NCBI RefSeq assembly: GCF_003201775.1
Contig: NZ_QJJZ01000006.1
Span: 124,001-188,000, forward strand
Origin: Arenibacter sp. ARW7G5Y1
Lineage (GTDB): Bacteria; Bacteroidota; Bacteroidia; Flavobacteriales; Flavobacteriaceae
Direction of reading: 5' to 3'
DNA: 64,000 nucleotides
The translations under genes and the position numbers were made by a program. The first letter of the stretch is position 1; the number at the start of each line of letters is the position of its first letter. Under the pieces are notes generated by a model, which saw only the letters and a list, made by a program, of their open reading frames with translations, had not been told where the DNA came from and did no database searches. Positions 8,607-17,570 of the stretch are shown in pieces.

Positions 8607-8640
8607 AAAAAAGGATCTCGATGTTATCAAGACCCTTTTT
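8607..8640 (-). terminator. Terminator-like hairpin, perfect only as a minus-strand RNA
   Basis: AAAAAGGATCTCGAT (8608-8622) pairs with ATCAAGACCCTTTTT (8626-8640) across a GTT loop. On the plus strand there are two A-C mismatches; transcribed from the minus strand both become G-U wobbles, giving an unbroken 15-bp stem followed by U-runs. This implies a minus-strand transcript from within 8641-9000, although no gene is visible there. Confidence 0.6.
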
Positions 8641-8642
8641 AA

Positions 8643-8691
8643 GGTCAATATTGATTTTTCTTTTTCATAGAATTACAATAAAATATTGACC
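8643..8691. repeat. 10-bp perfect inverted repeat with 29-nt spacer
   Basis: GGTCAATATT (8643-8652) and AATATTGACC (8682-8691) are exact reverse complements. It directly abuts the terminator-like hairpin at 8607-8640. Confidence 0.6.
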
Positions 8692-8698
8692 CACAACC

Positions 8699-8723
8699 CT
8701 TATTGTTTTACCAGAACAATAAG
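8699..8723. repeat. 9-bp perfect inverted repeat with 7-nt loop
   Basis: CTTATTGTT (8699-8707) pairs exactly with AACAATAAG (8715-8723). It belongs to the cluster of stem-loops upstream of recA. Confidence 0.6.
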
Positions 8724-9000
8724 CAACCTAATTTGAGTTAGTTACTTTTTAGATACAACAAATAAAAAAAGGTTGCGTCCAAAAGCTCCAATAATTTAGT
8801 CTTACTGTAAAAAAGCAGCTAAAATGGGCCATACAAATTCTGTAAGACCCTTTAAATAAAGGTGTTAAAATGAATTTCGGAAGATTCAAAAATCTTAGGC
8901 AGAACAAAATAATTGCCGAATATCTTCACATAAAATCCACTACATAGGTGGTTTAATGCAAAAAGAATTGGTATTTTAGCGTCCCTAATATGATATGTAA

Positions 9001-10008
9001 ATGAGTTCCGAAAAAGACGCAAAATTAAAAGCACTTAAACTTACCCTGGATAAATTGGATAAAACTTATGGCAAAGGTGCCGTAATGAAGATGGGCGATA
9101 GTGTAGTGCAGGACGTAGAAGTGATATCATCGGGTTCTTTGGGCTTGGATGTAGCACTTGGTGTTGGAGGCTATCCACGAGGAAGGGTAATTGAAATTTA
9201 CGGACCCGAATCCTCTGGTAAAACCACACTTACGCTTCACGCCATGGCTGAGGCCCAAAAAAATGGAGGTATCGCAGCTTTTATAGATGCGGAACATGCC
9301 TTTGACCGTTTTTACGCCCAAAAGCTTGGTGTAGATATAGATAACCTGATCATTTCCCAACCCGATCACGGTGAACAAGCTTTGGAAATAGCAGATAACC
9401 TTATACGTTCCGGTGCTATCGACATTGTTGTTATCGACTCGGTTGCCGCATTGACCCCTAAGAGTGAAATTGAAGGAGAAATGGGCGACTCAAAAATGGG
9501 GCTTCATGCCCGATTAATGTCACAGGCCTTGCGAAAGCTTACTGGTTCTATCAGTAAAACAAACTGTACCGTAATCTTTATTAACCAATTGCGTGAAAAA
9601 ATTGGGGTTATGTTTGGCAATCCGGAAACAACCACTGGTGGTAACGCCCTTAAATTTTACGCCTCCGTCCGTTTGGATATAAGAAGATCTACCCAAATTA
9701 AGGATACCGATGGTGATGTACAAGGAAACAAGACCCGGGTAAAAGTGGTCAAGAACAAGGTTGCCCCTCCATTCCGGACCGCCGAATTCGATATTATGTA
9801 CGGGGAAGGTATTTCCAAAGTAGGGGAAATAATCGACTTGGGTGTTGAATTTGAAATTATCAAGAAAAGTGGATCCTGGTTTAGTTACGGGGACACCAAA
9901 CTGGGCCAGGGCAGGGATGCCGTAAAAAATTTGCTGCTGGATAATCCCGAACTACTCGAAGAACTGGAAGGCAAAATTAAAGAAGCCATTAAAACAGTAA
10001 AGTCATAA
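9001..10008 (+). CDS. recA: Recombinase RecA
   Basis: 335 residues, full length. Walker [10 protein letters not shown] (68-76), Walker B around [12 protein letters not shown], and the L2 DNA-binding loop with [15 protein letters not shown] are all intact. It forms ATP-dependent filaments on single-stranded DNA for homologous recombination and, where present, LexA cleavage. The start ATG gives the usual N terminus. A clean terminator follows at 10013-10040. The stem-loop-rich region upstream is not explained by a known recA regulator. Confidence 0.98.
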   Translation: MSSEKDAKLKALKLTLDKLDKTYGKGAVMKMGDSVVQDVEVISSGSLGLDVALGVGGYPRGRVIEIYGPESSGKTTLTLHAMAEAQKNGGIAAFIDAEHAFDRFYAQKLGVDIDNLIISQPDHGEQALEIADNLIRSGAIDIVVIDSVAALTPKSEIEGEMGDSKMGLHARLMSQALRKLTGSISKTNCTVIFINQLREKIGVMFGNPETTTGGNALKFYASVRLDIRRSTQIKDTDGDVQGNKTRVKVVKNKVAPPFRTAEFDIMYGEGISKVGEIIDLGVEFEIIKKSGSWFSYGDTKLGQGRDAVKNLLLDNPELLEELEGKIKEAIKTVKS

Positions 10009-10012
10009 ACCT

Positions 10013-10040
10013 AAAAATCCCGATCTCTTCGGGATTTTTT
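10013..10040 (+). terminator. recA intrinsic terminator
   Basis: AAAAATCCCGA (10013-10023) pairs exactly with TCGGGATTTTT (10029-10039), followed by T. It starts 5 nt after the recA stop codon. Confidence 0.9.
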
Positions 10041-10197
10041 ATTTCTACACGCAACCTTTAATTACCCTTTACATCTTAATAACAAAAGCAATTGTCATGA
10101 AACCTGCTTGTACCTAAAAATCAAAATATGTCCGTTCATATTTTTCAGGTAAAATAGGTTTCCAAAACCATTTTAAAACTAAATAAATATTAAGAAC

Positions 10198-10671
10198 ATG
10201 AAACGAGTATTCTTTTTGCTGCTTGTTGCCTCTTTTACACTATTCACATCGTGCGACATAGATGATGATGTTAACTATCATTTTGAAGCCCTACAGGTGA
10301 AATCTGTAGAAATGCCGGAGGCATTTGATTACGGTGAAATTTATAAAATAAAAGTTACTTACTTTAGGCCGAATAATTGTACCTTTTTCGAAGGTTTTGA
10401 TGTTGTAAAGGAAGGTTTAACAACTAGAAAGGTGGTCACTATTGGTACCGTCATTGAAGAGGAAGAGGAATGTTCCGGTAGTGGGGAAGAATTAGTGGCA
10501 ACATTTAACTTTGAGGTCTTATATGATGAGCCTTATTTGTTTAGATATTGGACAGGTGAGGATGCCGATGGGGAACCAACATATTTAGAAATTACAGTGC
10601 CAGTCAACGAAGATAGTTCGGCAATAATAGCACCCGAAAGTGTTATGGGCGCGACCAATTTAAAGAATTAG
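10198..10671 (+). CDS. Hypothetical lipoprotein upstream of an ECF sigma factor
   Basis: 157 residues with a lipoprotein signal (KRVFFLLLVASFTLFTSC, cysteine at 19). The mature protein is acidic and looks all-beta. It contains two cysteines (in NNCTFF and EECSGSG) that could form a disulfide. No family recognised. It ends 20 bp before the sigma factor gene, so the two and the following membrane protein are probably one operon. An envelope sensor or a target of the sigma factor is possible, but the sequence does not show which. Confidence 0.7.
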   Translation: MKRVFFLLLVASFTLFTSCDIDDDVNYHFEALQVKSVEMPEAFDYGEIYKIKVTYFRPNNCTFFEGFDVVKEGLTTRKVVTIGTVIEEEEECSGSGEELVATFNFEVLYDEPYLFRYWTGEDADGEPTYLEITVPVNEDSSAIIAPESVMGATNLKN

Positions 10672-10691
10672 TAAATAACCCAATCCATATT

Positions 10692-11234
10692 TTGAGTAAT
10701 CTGGTAGAGCTCATAAATAATTGCAAAAAAGGGAACAGACAAGCACAAGAACAGTTATACCGGGATTATTCCCGGATACTGTTCGGCATTTGTCTCAAAT
10801 ACTCTCGCAATAAAACGGAGGCCGAGGACAATCTGCATGATAGTTTTATGACTATCTACAGTAAAATAGATCAGTTTAAACACCAAGGTTCCTTTGAAGG
10901 CTGGATTAAGCGAATAACAGTAAATACGGTACTTCAAAAATATAGAAAAGAGGAAACCTTAACACTGGTTACAGATAATATAGAGGATGAAGTGCCAGAA
11001 GATTCAGGCTATTTAAACTTGGATTTGGCCACCTTGCTAAGTTATGTGCAAGAGCTTCCAAATAAATACCGCTTAACCTTCAACCTTTATGTGTTGGATG
11101 GTTATAGCCACAAAGAGATCAGTGAAATGTTAGGAACGTCCCTAGGGACTTCCAAATCCAATCTTGCCCGGGCAAGAATGATATTAAAGGAAAAAATTGA
11201 GGCAAATAAAGCTCGAATTATAATGGAAGGGTAA
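10692..11234 (+). CDS. RNA polymerase sigma-70 factor, ECF subfamily
   Basis: 180 residues. Region 2 spans about 20-95 (LYRDYSRILFGICLKYSRN, then SFEGWIKRITVNTVLQKYRK) and region 4 about 125-180, with the helix-turn-helix GYSHKEISEMLGTSLGTSKS. The start is TTG at 10692-10694: no in-frame ATG lies before region 2, and the resulting N terminus (MSNLVELINNCKKGN) is typical of the family. The next gene encodes a protein with a short cytosolic N terminus and an inner-membrane helix, as expected for a cognate anti-sigma regulator. Confidence 0.9.
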   Translation: MSNLVELINNCKKGNRQAQEQLYRDYSRILFGICLKYSRNKTEAEDNLHDSFMTIYSKIDQFKHQGSFEGWIKRITVNTVLQKYRKEETLTLVTDNIEDEVPEDSGYLNLDLATLLSYVQELPNKYRLTFNLYVLDGYSHKEISEMLGTSLGTSKSNLARARMILKEKIEANKARIIMEG

Positions 11235-11270
11235 CCTCCCATTTATAATCCCTGCTGAACAATTAAAAAC

Positions 11271-12770
11271 ATGAGTGAAAATAATTTAGACAAATTATTT
11301 CAAGAGAAGTTGGCCAACTTCCAAGAAATTCCCGACGAAAAAGTTTGGGATTCCATAGCCGCTTCCTTGGATAATAAGAAACGATCGCGAAAGCTTGTTC
11401 CCCTTTGGTGGAAAGTTGGCGGTGTGGCAGCAATACTTGCCATCCTATTTCTTGCGATCAATCCTTTTTCCACTTCCGAATCGGTAGCACCCATTATTAC
11501 GGATGTAGAAAACAATACCCGAAATACCAAGGACTCCAACACCTTAAAGGAATCTTCCATTGAAGCCAGCAGCATCACCAATAATGAAGGAAAAACTTTA
11601 GAGGAAAATCAAATGGAAAAAACCCGCCAAACTGCTGTGGACAAAACCAACATTCCCCTAAACAACAATAAAAGCATAATTGCCGAGGAAAATGCAAAAA
11701 ACCACGATCCAGAAGAAGGTTTAAAGAACACCACTGCCCCCACCCCTGTAACCAAGGAATTGGCAGAAAATAATAAAGACGCAAAACGTCTTGATAAAAC
11801 AGTAAGCCAAAACCCTGCCCTTACTATTCAACCAGGGATAGGGAGCGATACATTACCCAAAAAAGACCTGTCCATTACCACTGAGGAAGCTATTGTACAT
11901 CAGGAGAACAACAATGAAAACAAGCCCATTGGGAATACTCCGGAGGTAGTCTCCGAAGACCGTCCTTCAAATAAAAAATCAATTCTAGAGGCCATCGAAG
12001 AAAATGAGGTCGTTAAAGTTGAGGAAACCCGCAATGGAAGGTGGTCTGCAGGCCCAAGTATCGCTCCAGTTTACTTTAATGGTTTGGGTGAAGGATCGCC
12101 TATCAACTCTATTCTTGCTTCCAATAACAAAACGGGGGGCGTAAGCCTAAGTTATGGTATCACGGTAGCCTATGAAATTTCCAAAAAATTAAGCGTGCGT
12201 TCCGGTATCCATAAAGTTGATTATGGCTACGATACCAACGACGTCTCCTTTACATCCTCCTTTAATGCCTCAAATGGTAGACAAATAAGTAATATTAATT
12301 ATTCCAATGACTCCCAATCCATAATTTTAAATAATCCAAATAGTGAGAATGTAATTCCCAAACCAGGAACCGTATTCGCCATGGACGTAACCGGTAAAAA
12401 CCCTACGCGTTTAGGAACAATGGGGCAAGAAATGGGATATTTGGAAGTGCCCTTGGAATTAAATTATGCACTTTTGGACCGCAAATTTGGCATTAATATT
12501 ATTGGAGGAGTAAGCTCCCTTTTTCTAACGGATAATTCGGTAGTACTGGAATCTAGTGGACAGACGACAGAGGTGGGGGAAGCCAATAATGTCAATTCCG
12601 TTAATTTTAGCACCAATGTAGGTCTTGGACTGGATTATAAGTTTACCCCTAAGCTAAAATTTAATGTAGAGCCGGTTTTTAAATATCAACTAAATACTTT
12701 TTCCAATACCTCAGGCAATTTCAACCCATATTCCTTGGGTGTATACAGTGGATTCACTTTAAAGTTTTAA
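11271..12770 (+). CDS. Inner-membrane-anchored protein with C-terminal outer-membrane beta-barrel; probable sigma partner
   Basis: 499 residues. About 42 cytosolic residues begin with LDKLFQEKLANFQEIPDEKVWDSI, which resembles the short anti-sigma-like segment seen in Bacteroidota. One transmembrane helix follows (about 42-66), then about 190 residues rich in Asn, Glu, Thr and Lys with no hydrophobic core, then a PorT-like beta-barrel (about 255-499) ending in the terminal phenylalanine of outer-membrane proteins (GFTLKF). As read, one polypeptide would cross both membranes, with the low-complexity part spanning the periplasm. It lies 36 bp after the sigma factor gene. Function is inferred: membrane sequestration or envelope sensing for that sigma factor. 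Confidence 0.7.
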   Translation: MSENNLDKLFQEKLANFQEIPDEKVWDSIAASLDNKKRSRKLVPLWWKVGGVAAILAILFLAINPFSTSESVAPIITDVENNTRNTKDSNTLKESSIEASSITNNEGKTLEENQMEKTRQTAVDKTNIPLNNNKSIIAEENAKNHDPEEGLKNTTAPTPVTKELAENNKDAKRLDKTVSQNPALTIQPGIGSDTLPKKDLSITTEEAIVHQENNNENKPIGNTPEVVSEDRPSNKKSILEAIEENEVVKVEETRNGRWSAGPSIAPVYFNGLGEGSPINSILASNNKTGGVSLSYGITVAYEISKKLSVRSGIHKVDYGYDTNDVSFTSSFNASNGRQISNINYSNDSQSIILNNPNSENVIPKPGTVFAMDVTGKNPTRLGTMGQEMGYLEVPLELNYALLDRKFGINIIGGVSSLFLTDNSVVLESSGQTTEVGEANNVNSVNFSTNVGLGLDYKFTPKLKFNVEPVFKYQLNTFSNTSGNFNPYSLGVYSGFTLKF

Positions 12771-12820
12771 CTCCCAAGAAAGCAGCTACAACTGGCATAC
12801 CGCCCCTGGGAATCATAGGT

Positions 12821-13561
12821 CTAGCTGGAATGTTTTAGCTCATTCAATATTACTGCCCTGACCGATTCCCGAAGCATAGTCTTGTCTGACTCCTTAATAC
12901 TTTGAGTAGTAAAAAATTTATGCACCTTAACACGTAATCTTCCCGGACCTCCACTATAAAAAGTAAAGGAGAACCGTTTTTTGTTGTCCAAAAAGGTCAT
13001 AGGTACGACCGGAATGTTGTGCGCAATGGCCATTTTAAATGCCCCGTCCTTAAAATCATCCAAAATAATATGTTCCTCGGGCACCCCGCCCTCTGGAAAA
13101 ATACAAATACTCAACCCCTGTTGTAATCTCTTTTGCGCCCTTCTATAAACCGCAGTCCTACTTTTGGCACTCTCCCTATCCACCAAGATACATACCCTTT
13201 TATAGAAAAACCCGAACAGTGGAATCTTTACCAATTCCTTCTTCCCTATGAACACAAAAGGGTTTTTACTGACTTTTAACATCAGCATAATATCCAGCAT
13301 ACTGGTGTGATTGGATACCAACATATAACTTTCGCCCTTTTTTAGTCTTTGCTCCCACTTAATTTCTGGAAAACACCCCATACCATAGAGAATAGTGTTG
13401 GCCCATATATTACGAGCCATCCAGAAAAATTGTGGGTATGTCTTCTCGGAAAGGGTAAATAGCAACAAGAAAGGAAACATTAATAAAATAGGAAGGACCG
13501 CCAAAACATAGAACCAAATCCGGTAAAGCCCCTGGCCTAATTTTTTTAGGAATAATAGCAT
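12821..13561 (-). CDS. plsC: 1-acyl-sn-glycerol-3-phosphate acyltransferase
   Basis: 246 residues. An N-terminal hydrophobic segment (about 10-40) precedes a PlsC domain with the catalytic NHTSMLD motif (H-x4-D) and the substrate-binding FPEGG. It acylates lysophosphatidic acid to phosphatidic acid at the inner membrane. The gene is divergent from trpS. Its -7 box (13567-13574) ends only 5 nt before the ATG, so the mRNA may be leaderless. A role in ornithine-lipid synthesis is a less likely alternative. Confidence 0.88.
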   Translation of the reverse strand: MLLFLKKLGQGLYRIWFYVLAVLPILLMFPFLLLFTLSEKTYPQFFWMARNIWANTILYGMGCFPEIKWEQRLKKGESYMLVSNHTSMLDIMLMLKVSKNPFVFIGKKELVKIPLFGFFYKRVCILVDRESAKSRTAVYRRAQKRLQQGLSICIFPEGGVPEEHIILDDFKDGAFKMAIAHNIPVVPMTFLDNKKRFSFTFYSGGPGRLRVKVHKFFTTQSIKESDKTMLRESVRAVILNELKHSS

Positions 13562-13566
13562 GTCGT

Positions 13567-13574
13567 CAAAAGTA
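13567..13574 (-). promoter_or_regulatory. plsC -7 promoter box (TACTTTTG)
   Basis: Exact match to TAnnTTTG on the minus strand, 5 nt upstream of the plsC ATG. It lies 30 bp from the trpS box on the other strand, so the two divergent promoters share one short region. Confidence 0.6.
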
Positions 13575-13604
13575 ATAATTTTAGTCCTTCTTTAGAATTT
13601 CTTT

Positions 13605-13612
13605 TACCTTTG
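13605..13612 (+). promoter_or_regulatory. trpS -7 promoter box (TACCTTTG)
   Basis: Exact TAnnTTTG match 21 nt before the trpS ATG at 13634. The TTG inside the box is in frame with trpS and can be mistaken for its start codon. Confidence 0.65.
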
Positions 13613-13633
13613 TCCTTCTTTGAAAATAAAATA

Positions 13634-14602
13634 ATGGCAAGAATCTTAACCGGTATACAAAGTACGGGAACCCCTCATCTAGGAAATATTTTGGGAGCGA
13701 TTATCCCTGCTATAGAAATGGCAAACAATCCAGCAAACGAATCCTTTCTCTTTATTGCGGATATGCACTCACTGACCCAAATTAAGAATGGGGAACAATT
13801 GCGGAGCAACACTTATGCTGTTGCCGCTACATGGTTGGCATTTGGATTGGATATTGATAAAACAGCTTTTTATCGCCAGAGTGATATCCCCCAGACCGCT
13901 GAACTGGCATGGTACCTCAGCTGTTTTTTTCCTTACCAAAGACTAACCCTTGCCCACTCTTTTAAGGACAAGGCAGACCGACTCGAAGATGTAAATGCCG
14001 GCTTGTTCTTCTATCCTATGCTTATGGCTGCCGACATACTTTTATACGATGCCGAGATAGTCCCAGTTGGCAAGGATCAAATGCAACACTTGGAAATGAC
14101 CCGCGACGTAGCTTCAAGGTTTCATGCCCAATTAGGCGAAACCTTTGTAATGCCCGAAGGAAAGGTGCAGGAAGAAACCATGTACGTCCCTGGCACCGAT
14201 GGCACCAAAATGAGTAAAAGCAAGGGCAACTTAATAAGCCTTTTTCAAACCGACAAACAATTGCGCAAACAGATCATGGGTATACAGACAGACAGTACCC
14301 CTATGGAAGCTCCTAAAAATCCGGATACGGATAATGTGTTTGCCTTGTACAAAATTCTGGCTACGGAAAATCAAGTTGCCGAAATGAGGTCTAATTACCT
14401 AAACGGCAACTATGGCTACGGACATGCCAAGCAGGCGCTATATGAGGTGGTCTTGGAACGCTTTGGGGAGGCAAGGGAAAAGTTCGATTATTATATGAAC
14501 CACCTAAATGAACTGGATGAAGCATTGGCTGTTGGCGCTAAAAAAGCCACAATAGTTGCCGATAGTGTTCTGGAAAGGGTAAGAATGAAGGTGGGGTATT
14601 AA
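13634..14602 (+). CDS. trpS: Tryptophan--tRNA ligase
   Basis: 322 residues from ATG 13634. This start gives MARILTGIQSTGTPHLGN, the standard N terminus; the in-frame TTG at 13610 is part of the -7 box. Class Ic synthetase motifs are present: the HIGH-type GTPHLGNILGA and KMSKSKGN. It charges tRNA-Trp in the cytosol. Length is normal and there is no sign of a second copy in the window. Confidence 0.96.
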   Translation: MARILTGIQSTGTPHLGNILGAIIPAIEMANNPANESFLFIADMHSLTQIKNGEQLRSNTYAVAATWLAFGLDIDKTAFYRQSDIPQTAELAWYLSCFFPYQRLTLAHSFKDKADRLEDVNAGLFFYPMLMAADILLYDAEIVPVGKDQMQHLEMTRDVASRFHAQLGETFVMPEGKVQEETMYVPGTDGTKMSKSKGNLISLFQTDKQLRKQIMGIQTDSTPMEAPKNPDTDNVFALYKILATENQVAEMRSNYLNGNYGYGHAKQALYEVVLERFGEAREKFDYYMNHLNELDEALAVGAKKATIVADSVLERVRMKVGY

Positions 14603-14844
14603 TTTTTGAAAAACATACCCCTTGGTCGGTCTATGCCATTCCCGGATGTCCTCTCAAAAAGATTAATGGGTTGAAGGGATATTGAAGTACGATGAAATAC
14701 CCAAAGATCTTCATTGTTCAATTAAAAACGCCCTTTGACAAACTAGGTGGTTGGTAAATTTTGACGAAGACTCCCCTAAAAACAAGGTAGACCTTTGCCA
14801 TTGCCACACTATTAAATGCAGTAAACAGGCTATTCACACCTTTT

Positions 14845-15948
14845 TTAAATGGCCTCGAACAACTTGCCGGGAAGTGGCCTTACCACTCCTTTCATTTCCA
14901 TATTCAACAGGATAGAGGAAACCTTGAATATCGGCAATTTACAATCCAGTGCAATATGGTCCAACATTTGTTTGCCCCTTTGCTGTAAATAGTCATAGAT
15001 TTCCTTCTCGGTATCGTCCAACTCCACAAATAATTGCTTTTGTATAATTGTCGGCTCCTTTTCTTCCAAATCCCAACCCAACATATAGATAAGATCGGCG
15101 GCCGACGTAAGCATCTGTGCCTTCTGCTGTTTTATGAGGTTATTGCAACCACTGCTGTACTTATCCTGGGTTCTCCCAGGTACGGCAAAAACATCGCGAT
15201 TATAGCTGTTTGCTATATCGGCGGTAACCAGACTACCTCCTTTTTCCGCGGATTCCACTACGATAGTAGCTTCTCCCATTCCCGCAATAATCCGATTCCG
15301 CTTTAAAAAATTTTCCCTATCGGGTTGACTCGTACTCCAAAATTCAGTGAAAAAACCGCCATTTTTATTTATATCCTGCACATATTTTGCATGAGTCTTT
15401 GGATAAATCTGATTTAACCCATGGGCCAAACACCCTATGGTCTGTAAACCATGCTTTACGGCAGCCCGCTGTACGCAAATATCCACCCCGTAAGCAAACC
15501 CACTTACAATAATTGGATCCAGTGGTGCCAATTCCTCTATGAATTGCTCACAAAATGAAGTTCCATAACTGGTAATATTTCTAGTCCCTACAATACTTAT
15601 GATCTTTTGGTGGCTCAAATTGATCTCACCTTGGCTAAAAAGTAAAATAGGGCTATCTATACAATGCTTTAAATAGGCGGGATAACTATCCTCCATAAAA
15701 TAATGAAGGTTTATTTCCCCACTTCTTATAAATTCGTACTCCAACTCGGCGGCCTCCAAATGTTCCCTGTCCATAAGTCCTTTTAGGGTGCCGGAACCAA
15801 TACCATCCAATTTCAACAACCGAGTCATTTTTTCCTCAAAAATTGCCAAAGGACTCCCACAACTGGATATTAATTTTTTGGCTGTTATATCACCAATATT
15901 TGGTACGTTCTGCAACCGAAGAATAGCAATTATTTCATCTCTAGACAT
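14845..15948 (-). CDS. dprA: DNA-processing protein DprA
   Basis: 367 residues. A helix-hairpin-helix-like N terminus (VPNIGDITAKKLISSCGS) precedes the Rossmann-like DprA core with GTRNITSYGT and SGFAYGVDICVQRAA, and a C-terminal winged-helix domain (about 300-367). DprA loads RecA on incoming single-stranded DNA during transformation. All family motifs are present. It is divergent from the HU-SPOR gene. Confidence 0.93.
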   Translation of the reverse strand: MSRDEIIAILRLQNVPNIGDITAKKLISSCGSPLAIFEEKMTRLLKLDGIGSGTLKGLMDREHLEAAELEYEFIRSGEINLHYFMEDSYPAYLKHCIDSPILLFSQGEINLSHQKIISIVGTRNITSYGTSFCEQFIEELAPLDPIIVSGFAYGVDICVQRAAVKHGLQTIGCLAHGLNQIYPKTHAKYVQDINKNGGFFTEFWSTSQPDRENFLKRNRIIAGMGEATIVVESAEKGGSLVTADIANSYNRDVFAVPGRTQDKYSSGCNNLIKQQKAQMLTSAADLIYMLGWDLEEKEPTIIQKQLFVELDDTEKEIYDYLQQRGKQMLDHIALDCKLPIFKVSSILLNMEMKGVVRPLPGKLFEAI

Positions 15949-16017
15949 TTATGGAAGCGGCTTAGTTGTTCACAAAATACATAAAATATAATGTTAATAA
16001 AAAGTTATGTGAAGAGT

Positions 16018-16047
16018 TTTGAACTTGTTAATTTTTTCCAATCTTTG
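16018..16047 (+). promoter_or_regulatory. Candidate promoter of the HU-SPOR gene (TTTG-N18-AATCTTTG)
   Basis: TTTG at 16018-16021 and AATCTTTG at 16040-16047 (one base off TAnnTTTG) are 18 nt apart, fitting a Bacteroidota -33/-7 pair. The box ends 5 nt before the ATG at 16053, again suggesting a very short or absent leader. Confidence 0.5.
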
Positions 16048-16052
16048 TCCTT

Positions 16053-17000
16053 ATGGGAACCGAACATTACATAGCGGAGCTGCTTTATAGATACAATTGT
16101 GTAATGGTGCCTGAATTTGGCGCTTTTTTGACACAGATGAAATCTGCCGTTATCAATGACGCCACAAATTCTTTCTACCCTCCTTCTAAAATAATTTCCT
16201 TTAACGAACAACTGACATCCAATGACGGACTATTGGTTTCGTACATGGCCGATGCTGAAAAAATGTCTTACGAAGACATGCAAAAGCAGATAGCCACTGT
16301 ATCCTCGAAATGGAAAAAACTTTTAAAGGAAGGCAATCGTTTAAGTTTACCCAATATTGGTGAACTCTGGTTGAACAAGGAAGGCAAAACACAGTTTCAG
16401 CCTTCATATCAAGTGAATTACCTAACCTCGTCCTTTGGCTTATCCACTTTTGTATCCACCCCGGTCTCTAGGGAGATTTTAAAGGAGGAAGTAGTGGAAT
16501 TGGAGGAAAAGATTCCATTTATGATTACTCCCGAGGCTAGGAAAGAATCCAAACTGAGGCCATATTTGAAGTATGCAGCTGTTATATTGTTGGCCGTTGC
16601 CACAGGTTTTACTGGTTATCGCCTTTATAATGAAAAGGTTTACGACCAAGAATTGGTGAGACAGGACGCGCATCAGCAAGTGTCAAAAAATATTCAGGAA
16701 GCCACTTTTTTCAATACAGCTCCCATTGAATTGCCTGCCATATCCCTGAATATTACCACAAACAAAAAAAGTGGTGTTCACCAAGTTATTGCCGGTGCTT
16801 TTAGAATTCAGGAGAATGCTGAAAAGAAAGTCCTTCAACTTAAAGAAAAAGGATACGACGCATCCTATCTTGGTGTTAATCAATATGGACTGCATATGGT
16901 AGCCTATGGCAGTTTTGACGATGCCAAGGAAGCCTTAAATTATTTAAGGAAAATAAAGCAGTCCGAATCTCCAGAGGCTTGGTTGCGCTCCGTAAAATAA
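16053..17000 (+). CDS. HU-CCDC81 and SPOR domain protein with one membrane helix
   Basis: 315 residues. The N-terminal part (1 to about 130) is of HU-CCDC81-bac type (MGTEHYIAELLYRYNCVMVP, then a second repeat with NIGELWLNKEG). A transmembrane helix lies near 176-198 (YLKYAAVILLAVATGFTGY). The C terminus (about 237-315) is a SPOR domain that would bind denuded peptidoglycan in the periplasm. HU-like domains normally bind DNA, so the layout suggests a nucleoid-to-septum link through the inner membrane; this is inference. The family is widespread in Bacteroidota but not experimentally assigned as far as I know. Confidence 0.85.
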   Translation: MGTEHYIAELLYRYNCVMVPEFGAFLTQMKSAVINDATNSFYPPSKIISFNEQLTSNDGLLVSYMADAEKMSYEDMQKQIATVSSKWKKLLKEGNRLSLPNIGELWLNKEGKTQFQPSYQVNYLTSSFGLSTFVSTPVSREILKEEVVELEEKIPFMITPEARKESKLRPYLKYAAVILLAVATGFTGYRLYNEKVYDQELVRQDAHQQVSKNIQEATFFNTAPIELPAISLNITTNKKSGVHQVIAGAFRIQENAEKKVLQLKEKGYDASYLGVNQYGLHMVAYGSFDDAKEALNYLRKIKQSESPEAWLRSVK

Positions 17001-17057
17001 ATCCTTCTCTACTTTTTAGCTTAATATTACCAATGTATCTTTACCCAAAAGAAATTT

Positions 17058-17570
17058 ATGGAGTCAAAGACGCCCAGTGAATCGCGTACCTTAATGACCG
17101 ATATGGTCCTGCCCAGTGAAACCAACCCTCTGAACAACTTGTTTGGTGGTGAATTGTTGGCGCGAATGGATCGTGCTGCCAGTATTGCCGCCAGACGCCA
17201 CAGCAGACGAATTACCGTTACGGCATCGGTAAATCATGTCGCCTTTAACCAGGCTGTTCCAGTAGGAAGTGTAGTTACTGTAGAGGCAGCCGTTTCCAGA
17301 GCCTTTAGGACCTCCATGGAAGTGTTTATAGATGTTTGGATGGAAGACCGGTTTAACGGCGAGAAATCCAAGGTAAACGAGGCTATCTACACTTTTGTAG
17401 CCGTTGACGATAGCGGAAAGCCTACGACAGTTCCCGAACTACGGCCAGAGACCGCATTGGAAATTAAGCGATATGAGGCCGCGCTGCGCAGAAAGCAGCT
17501 AAGTTTGGTACTTGCAGGCAAGATGAAGCCCAAGGATGCTACCGAATTAAAGGCCTTGTTTATGGATTAA
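17058..17570 (+). CDS. Acyl-CoA thioesterase (hotdog fold, YciA/Acot type)
   Basis: 170 residues with the hotdog thioesterase motifs NPLNNLFGGELLARMD and VTASVNHVAFNQAVPVGS. These enzymes hydrolyse acyl-CoA to free acid and CoA in the cytosol; chain length is not readable. A near-consensus -7 box (TATCTTTA, 17036-17043) precedes it. The stop codon overlaps that of the convergent aldo/keto reductase by a few bases (17567-17570). Confidence 0.88.
   Translation: MESKTPSESRTLMTDMVLPSETNPLNNLFGGELLARMDRAASIAARRHSRRITVTASVNHVAFNQAVPVGSVVTVEAAVSRAFRTSMEVFIDVWMEDRFNGEKSKVNEAIYTFVAVDDSGKPTTVPELRPETALEIKRYEAALRRKQLSLVLAGKMKPKDATELKALFMD

Larger units (their letters stand above)
8420..9000. other. 581-bp intergenic region with several inverted repeats
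   Basis: Lies between the divergent genes trhO and recA. No convincing ORF on either strand. It contains an array of stem-loops: 8607-8640, 8643-8691, 8699-8723 and a weaker AACCTAA/TTAGTT pair at 8725-8743 followed by T-rich sequence. This density is unusual for the window and could mark a small RNA with its terminator. The recA promoter must lie towards 8900-9000, but I see no exact TAnnTTTG box there. Confidence 0.55.

Noticed and set aside
8852-9034. Minus-strand 60-codon ORF overlapping the recA start
   Set aside because: It overlaps the recA 5' end antisense, has no recognisable motif or start context, and its composition looks like a reverse frame of AT-rich leader DNA.
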